Positions 35,764-40,273 of a stretch of DNA of 40,273 nucleotides are shown here, piece after piece. The notes under the pieces were generated by a model, which did no database searches, was not told the DNA's origin, and saw nothing but the letters and a program-made list of their open reading frames with translations. The stretch is from the NCBI GenBank assembly GCA_030037735.1, contig JASHQC010000034.1, positions 1-40,273 on the forward strand. The letters run 5' to 3'. The DNA comes from Thermoplasmata archaeon. GTDB taxonomy: Archaea > Thermoplasmatota > Thermoplasmata > Lutacidiplasmatales > UBA184. Each line of letters opens with the position of its first letter. Position 1 is the stretch's first letter. The translations under genes were made by a program, and so were the position numbers.

Positions 35764-37191
35764 CTACGGGGTCCAGGTGGGGGTCTCGTATCCCGGAGGC
35801 AGGGTGGGCACTTCGGAGCCGCCGAACGGGTCCGGACGGGGCTCGGGAGCGCGTCCGTGCTTCTTCGCCAGGTACGCATCGATCCCGGCCGCGGCTCGCT
35901 CCCCGGCAGCCATCGCGTGAACGACCGAGCGGCCCCCGGTCGCGAACACCCCCTCGACATCCGTCATACAGTCGTCGTGCTTGCCTTCGGGCCAGCCCAT
36001 GGAGGCGATCTTGAACCCGTACTCCTTCTCGAAGCCTTCGAGGTCGGCGACCTCGCCGACGGCGATGATCACCGTATCGCAGGGGATCGTCTCCTCGGAG
36101 TTCGGGACGACGACGAGCGTCCGTCGACCCTTCGCGTCCGGCGGGCCGTGCTCGGTCCGTTCGACCACCAGTCCCTCTACGCGCTCCGTACCGAGGATTC
36201 GTTTCGGCGACCGATAGAAGACGAACTGGATCCCCTCCAGCTGGCCGCCTTCCTTCTCCTCGACGGTGGCCTTCATGTCCTCTGGCCCACGCCGGTAGAC
36301 GAGCTGGACGTCGCCGCCGCCCGTGAGTCGGCGGGCGGACCGGGCCGCATCGAGGGCCACATCGCCGGCGCCGATGACCACGACGCGTCGGTCCGTGCGG
36401 CCGAAGACGCCGGGCGGACCCATGTTGATTCGCAGGAGGAACGGCAGGGCATGGTAGACGCCCGGCAGATGCTCGCCAGGAACCGCGAGCTCTCGAGCTT
36501 TGGAGGCGCCGACGGAGACGAGGACCGCCTCATATCCTTCTTTCAGGAGGTCTTTCGGGGTGAAGTCCGCACCGGCGCGCCGTCCGACGACGAACTTGAT
36601 GTCCAGGTTCTTCCAGCGGGCAAGGTCGGTGTTGAGGTCCTCCGCCTCCAGGTGGTACCTCGGGATCGTGTTGACCTGCCCGCCGAGGTTCGGCTCCGTC
36701 TCGAAGACGGTCACCGGGTGGCCACGGACCGCAAGATCCCAGGCGGCCATCAGGCCCGCCGGACCCGCGCCGACGACCGCGATCCGCTCCTCCTTCCGCT
36801 TCGTGGGGATGTAGAGCAGGTCGGACTTCCCGTAGTCGAGGGCCGCCCGCTTCAGGTGACGGATGGCGATCGGCACGCCCTTCCCACCCATGATGCAGTC
36901 GTCCTCGCAGAAGTGATAGCAGGTCTTGCACAGGACCGTGGAGAGCGGGTTGTCTCGAAGGGTCAGACGGGCCGCGCCGTCAAAATCCTCCTGCGAGATT
37001 AGGATGTTGTACCCTCGGGCGTCCTGAGAGATCGGACAGCCCTGGACACAGTACGGCATCGCGCATTGGAGACAGCGTTGCGCTTCGAGCACGGCTTCCT
37101 GCTTCGAGTAGGCGTCGTCGATGAGGGCGAACTTCTCGACCCGCTCCTCCCGGGTCTGTTCCTGGATTGGCACCCGATCGTAACGTCCCAT
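35764..37191 (-). CDS. NAD(P)-dependent glutamate synthase small subunit-like (GltD/SudA-type) flavoprotein
   Basis: EAQRCLQCAMPYCVQGCPI..CYHFCEDDCIMG Fe-S Cys pattern; VVGAGPAGLMAAWDLA; VIGAGDVALDAARSARR. Confidence 0.93.
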   Translation of the reverse strand: MGRYDRVPIQEQTREERVEKFALIDDAYSKQEAVLEAQRCLQCAMPYCVQGCPISQDARGYNILISQEDFDGAARLTLRDNPLSTVLCKTCYHFCEDDCIMGGKGVPIAIRHLKRAALDYGKSDLLYIPTKRKEERIAVVGAGPAGLMAAWDLAVRGHPVTVFETEPNLGGQVNTIPRYHLEAEDLNTDLARWKNLDIKFVVGRRAGADFTPKDLLKEGYEAVLVSVGASKARELAVPGEHLPGVYHALPFLLRINMGPPGVFGRTDRRVVVIGAGDVALDAARSARRLTGGGDVQLVYRRGPEDMKATVEEKEGGQLEGIQFVFYRSPKRILGTERVEGLVVERTEHGPPDAKGRRTLVVVPNSEETIPCDTVIIAVGEVADLEGFEKEYGFKIASMGWPEGKHDDCMTDVEGVFATGGRSVVHAMAAGERAAAGIDAYLAKKHGRAPEPRPDPFGGSEVPTLPPGYETPTWTP

Positions 37192-37622
37192 CGTTGAACG
37201 GCCCCCGATTGCGGTTGTACCCGGTTATGCAACCGAGGGGGGTCTTTTAGTCTTGTACGTAGTGTGCGAAAACCTGACACGGCCTGCTCCTCGGGAGACA
37301 AAAAGCGTCATCGAGACGGGGCGTTGTCGGGGCATCGAGCGAAACCGGCGAGTTCACTTCTCGTCCTCTGGGTCTAACGTTTTGTACCGACGCGCGGTGG
37401 ACTGTGGTAGGGCGCGACCCCTGCTGCTCGTTGGGCCTCTTTGCTCGGGATCTGTGTTCCTGTCTGCACCTCAGGTCCCGCGAATATGTCTCGCAAACTG
37501 CAAGGGGCTTGTAAGCCACAACGACTGATCACAGGACGTCTGGGCAAGTGACGTCGCTGACTTGTGGGGCAGGGTTACTGCGGCGACCCCTCCTCGCACA
37601 GTCAGGATGGGAGGTCCGAACC

Positions 37623-37934
37623 TCAGACTCTCTTCCGATGCAACTCGAAGTCTTGGTAGGTCCGTTCCATTCGACGGAGTATGGCTTCGACCACCGGGCG
37701 GCCGTGTCGGACCTGATAGATCGCGCGGTAGCCCGCCACCTTGAGCCGCCACCGCTTGGGATCGTTCCGGATAGGGCATACGTCGAGGGTCGCCGAGGGC
37801 CTTTGGGGGAATCTGGAGAACTCCGGGAAGACCTCGGCGAATGCCTCGATGACCGCCGGTGACAGAGACCAAAACTGCAACCGCGCTGTCCGCGTGAAAT
37901 CGGGCCAGTCGTCAGCCGACCGTTCCCTTGCCAC
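37623..37934 (-). CDS. RelE/ParE-type toxin
   Basis: RLQFWSLSPAVIEAFAEVFPEFSRFPQRPSATLDVCPIRNDPKRWRLKVAGYRAIYQV; overlaps the upstream small gene by 23 nt. Confidence 0.8.
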   Translation of the reverse strand: MARERSADDWPDFTRTARLQFWSLSPAVIEAFAEVFPEFSRFPQRPSATLDVCPIRNDPKRWRLKVAGYRAIYQVRHGRPVVEAILRRMERTYQDFELHRKRV

Positions 37935-38160
37935 GCTGGCGCCTCCACTTCGCGAATTCGCGCTTCATGGTGGCTCCCGGAACGATCTCCTCGGTGGCAA
38001 GTCGTCGATCCAGCTCTCGTCTCAAGGCCGGTGAGAGGTAGTCATCCGCCAGTGCGAGAAGGAAATCATCCCAAGTCTGGTCGGCTGTCTTGACTCCTCG
38101 TAGAGCCTGCAGGGTCGCGTGATGAATGGGGATACTCGTGAAGCTGTTATCGCTGGCCAT
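37912..38160 (-). CDS. Cognate antitoxin of the RelE-type toxin
   Basis: MASDNSFTSIPIHHATLQALRGVKTADQTWDDFLLALADDY; archaeal antitoxin pattern, overlapping the toxin gene. Confidence 0.75.
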   Translation of the reverse strand: MASDNSFTSIPIHHATLQALRGVKTADQTWDDFLLALADDYLSPALRRELDRRLATEEIVPGATMKREFAKWRRQRGKGTVG

Positions 38161-38173
38161 CATGACCATGATG
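38158..38173. promoter_or_regulatory. Operator-like palindrome CATCATG-AC-CATGATG
   Basis: Perfect 7-bp arms with 2-bp spacer directly over the antitoxin start codons. Confidence 0.55.
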
Positions 38174-38250
38174 ATAGTAATGGTACATACCCCTTCCCAT
38201 CCGCTCGGAAAGTGAACAGTGACGGGGAGCATGGGGGCTGCACTAAGTGT

Positions 38251-38296
38251 CGCGACCACCTTCGGTGGAAAGGATATTCCACCTACGGTGGTCGCG
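38251..38296. repeat. 46-nt nested inverted repeat
   Basis: CGCGACCACCTTCGGTGGAA-AGGATA-TTCCACCTACGGTGGTCGCG: 20-bp arms with 18 of 20 pairs; each arm also folds as CCACC-NNN-GGTGG. Confidence 0.75.
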
Positions 38297-38330
38297 GGCG
38301 GGAAACGTGCTCGACGAGCCCTACGAGATG

Positions 38331-39266
38331 CTATCCGGCCGCTTTTACAGGCAGAAGACCGAGGTCCTGGAGCATCCGATGGGCGGCGTCTTCCACCTTG
38401 GGGACCGGCCCGAAGAGCTCCCCTTGCAATCGAGTGTCGGCAACGTATTTGCCCGTCTGGAAGAACCGGGTCATCTCTAGCATTCCCCGGATGCCGGGAC
38501 TGAAGAGGGCCGCGAGCCTCATGCCTCCGCCGCTCATCGTGCGCAGCCTCATCGGGCGATGGAGGAGGCGACTCGCGAGTTCCGTCAGTTCTTCGCCGGA
38601 GAGGGGACGGTCGGAGCCTAAGTCGATTCGCAGACCTAGTGCGCGGGGCTCATCCACGGCCATGGCCAATGCCCGAGCCACCTCGTCGGGAGCGATGTAC
38701 GTCATGCGCACACCGCCTTGGGTCATGCCCATGACTTGGCCCTTCTGGAGACCCGCTAGCATCCACTCGCGGTAGCGCCCCGAAGGAGCGCCGAGAAATG
38801 CCCCGGGACGTAGGGACACAAAGGGGACACCCTGTTGTTGAAGGAAATCCTCGGTCACCTTCTTCGCCCAGAAGTGCGGGACGTTCGGCGCCTGATCGCA
38901 CGCAAGGATGCTTAGAAAGACGAACCGGGGCACCGCGGACCTCTTTGCCGCGTCCACGAGGTTGCGGTTGCCATCGAAGTCGGTTTTGAGCGAATCGCCC
39001 TTTCTCCGCCGAGAGTATCCGATGGCCGAACTGACGACTGCGCTAACGCCGGACATCGCGTTCGTCAGCGAAGGAGGATCGAGCATGTCCCCTCGAACAA
39101 TCTCGACTCCCTCTTTCGGAAGACCGCTTGCGTCGCTGCCGGGGCGAACTAAAGCCCGAACGACCTTGCCGCGTGCCCGAAGGGCGCGCACTGTCCGTCC
39201 TCCGAGGTCCCCCGTCGCACCGACAACTAGGACAGGACCGTCCTTCGTTAGTGAGCTTGCGGCCAT
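38331..39266 (-). CDS. NAD(P)-binding NmrA/atypical SDR family protein
   Basis: VLVVGATGDLGGRTVRALRARGKVVRALVRPGSDA Rossmann motif. Confidence 0.9.
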   Translation of the reverse strand: MAASSLTKDGPVLVVGATGDLGGRTVRALRARGKVVRALVRPGSDASGLPKEGVEIVRGDMLDPPSLTNAMSGVSAVVSSAIGYSRRRKGDSLKTDFDGNRNLVDAAKRSAVPRFVFLSILACDQAPNVPHFWAKKVTEDFLQQQGVPFVSLRPGAFLGAPSGRYREWMLAGLQKGQVMGMTQGGVRMTYIAPDEVARALAMAVDEPRALGLRIDLGSDRPLSGEELTELASRLLHRPMRLRTMSGGGMRLAALFSPGIRGMLEMTRFFQTGKYVADTRLQGELFGPVPKVEDAAHRMLQDLGLLPVKAAG

Positions 39267-39606
39267 GAGGCGGGCACTTCTCCCCCCATTATAGTGACTA
39301 GTGGCCGCGTCGCCCAGTCACCCAGGTAGCCTCGAGGGACTCCGGGTTCAGATCCGCGGTAACCCAAGAGCGCAAGGGCCATTGTACCTACGTGCTCCAG
39401 GGCTACCGCCTCCCCTTCTCTGTGAAGGCATTGTAGACGATCAAGAGGTGGGAGGATCTAGTTTCTCATCCAACGTGTCCTTCTGAGCGCAATGGCGACC
39501 CGCTCTCTCGGCCCTCAGGTTCTTAGGATTCCAGGTCACCGCGTGAATGGGTCCGGTCGTTGGATGGCTGTCCCTGGCAGCTCGGACCGGGTCATGCGGG
39601 GCCTGA

Positions 39607-40074
39607 CTATGCCAGTTCTCGTTCGAGAGCAGGCGCCATCCGACGCCGCCACAGGCCCGAATCCCCCTGGCGCTCGATTTCCGTCAACCGGGCAATCTCG
39701 GCAGTTTTGAGGGGTTTAGAGCTCTTGACGAGCCGCATCCCCCTGAACTCGAGATGCGATCGGCGCGGTCCATCGGAAACAATTTGGTACCAATACTGAG
39801 AATGCCGGAAAGGACCATTCAAGTGGGTGTTCGACCAGGCGAGTTTCGACGGATTCAGGCGCACCAATCTCTGGATCCGTCGGGCTCGGCCATTGGGAAA
39901 GGTCGTGTCCGTTAGAATGAGAGCGTCCTCGGAGAGCCATCGCACCGTGCGCCGCCACGGCACCTCGAACAGTCCCCCATCGCTCGCGCGAAAGTCGGTG
40001 CACCAGCGGTACGCTGCCTGGGCCGGTACTCGGAAAGGTTGACGGAACTGGTACCTAAGTGAGTTCAATGGCAT
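39607..40074 (-). CDS. SRPBCC-like protein
   Basis: FRQPFRVPAQAAYRWCTDFRASDGGLFEVPWRRTVRW..RIQRLVRLNPSKLAW resembles polyketide-cyclase/SRPBCC pattern. Confidence 0.65.
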   Translation of the reverse strand: MPLNSLRYQFRQPFRVPAQAAYRWCTDFRASDGGLFEVPWRRTVRWLSEDALILTDTTFPNGRARRIQRLVRLNPSKLAWSNTHLNGPFRHSQYWYQIVSDGPRRSHLEFRGMRLVKSSKPLKTAEIARLTEIERQGDSGLWRRRMAPALERELA

Positions 40075-40138
40075 CGAACTTCGACCTCGCGCGGCTGAAC
40101 ACGCGCGCGTGAATTTAACTTAGAACGCCGGGGTTTCT

Positions 40139-40157
40139 CTTGCCCTCGCGGGGCAAG
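40139..40157. repeat. Hairpin CTTGCCC-TCGCG-GGGCAAG
   Basis: Perfect 7-bp inverted repeat in the terminal intergenic region. Confidence 0.55.
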
Positions 40158-40273
40158 CAGCATTGCACCACGATTCGGGTAGCACCCTGATCTGTTGGAA
40201 AGAGATCTCATACGAGAGGGCCTCGCGCTCAGAGCCTATTTGGATAACCGGCCCGAGGGCGTGACGGCCGGGA

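Noticed and set aside
37534-37554. Repeated GACGTC hexamers (GACGTC-N9-GACGTC)
   Set aside because: Short palindromic hexamer; too weak alone to call a site.
39302-39370. Possible tRNA (GGGTTCAGATCCGC resembles a T-arm or a CAG anticodon arm)
   Set aside because: No matching acceptor stem, D-arm or second arm could be paired around it; loop TTCAGAT is not canonical.
1-40273. CRISPR array, prophage or transposase
   Set aside because: No regularly spaced repeats, phage structural genes or DDE/serine/tyrosine recombinase motifs seen.

Overview
The window reads as a GC-rich archaeal chromosomal segment, probably Thermoplasmatota-like. The lineage is an inference from aIF1/SUI1, an MfnB-family enzyme, VapBC and RelE-type toxin-antitoxin loci, and TATA-like boxes about 27 nt upstream of start codons. 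No rRNA, convincing tRNA, CRISPR array, transposase or prophage was seen. Most of the window is ordinary metabolism, transport and envelope genes: aminotransferase, cyclase, SDR, cupin, trans-sulfuration enzyme, two APC permeases, ABC-2 exporter, IscA-like protein, flippase, NUDIX, agmatinase, nitrilase, MscL, kelch surface protein, MoxR/DUF58 operon, DapA-like and MfnB-like enzymes, glutamate synthase small subunit. The most notable signals are: (1) a metallophosphoesterase plus AbiEii-like nucleotidyltransferase pair present twice about 10 kb apart in two gene arrangements; (2) a GcvH-like domain whose lipoyl-lysine position is Arg, fused to a TusA-like domain and lying next to a rhodanese; (3) an mfnB-like/TusA-like/dapA-like operon; (4) several precise palindromes at toxin-antitoxin and CBS-gene promoters, and a 46-nt nested inverted repeat. 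All functional statements come from reading motifs by eye; no database search was run.
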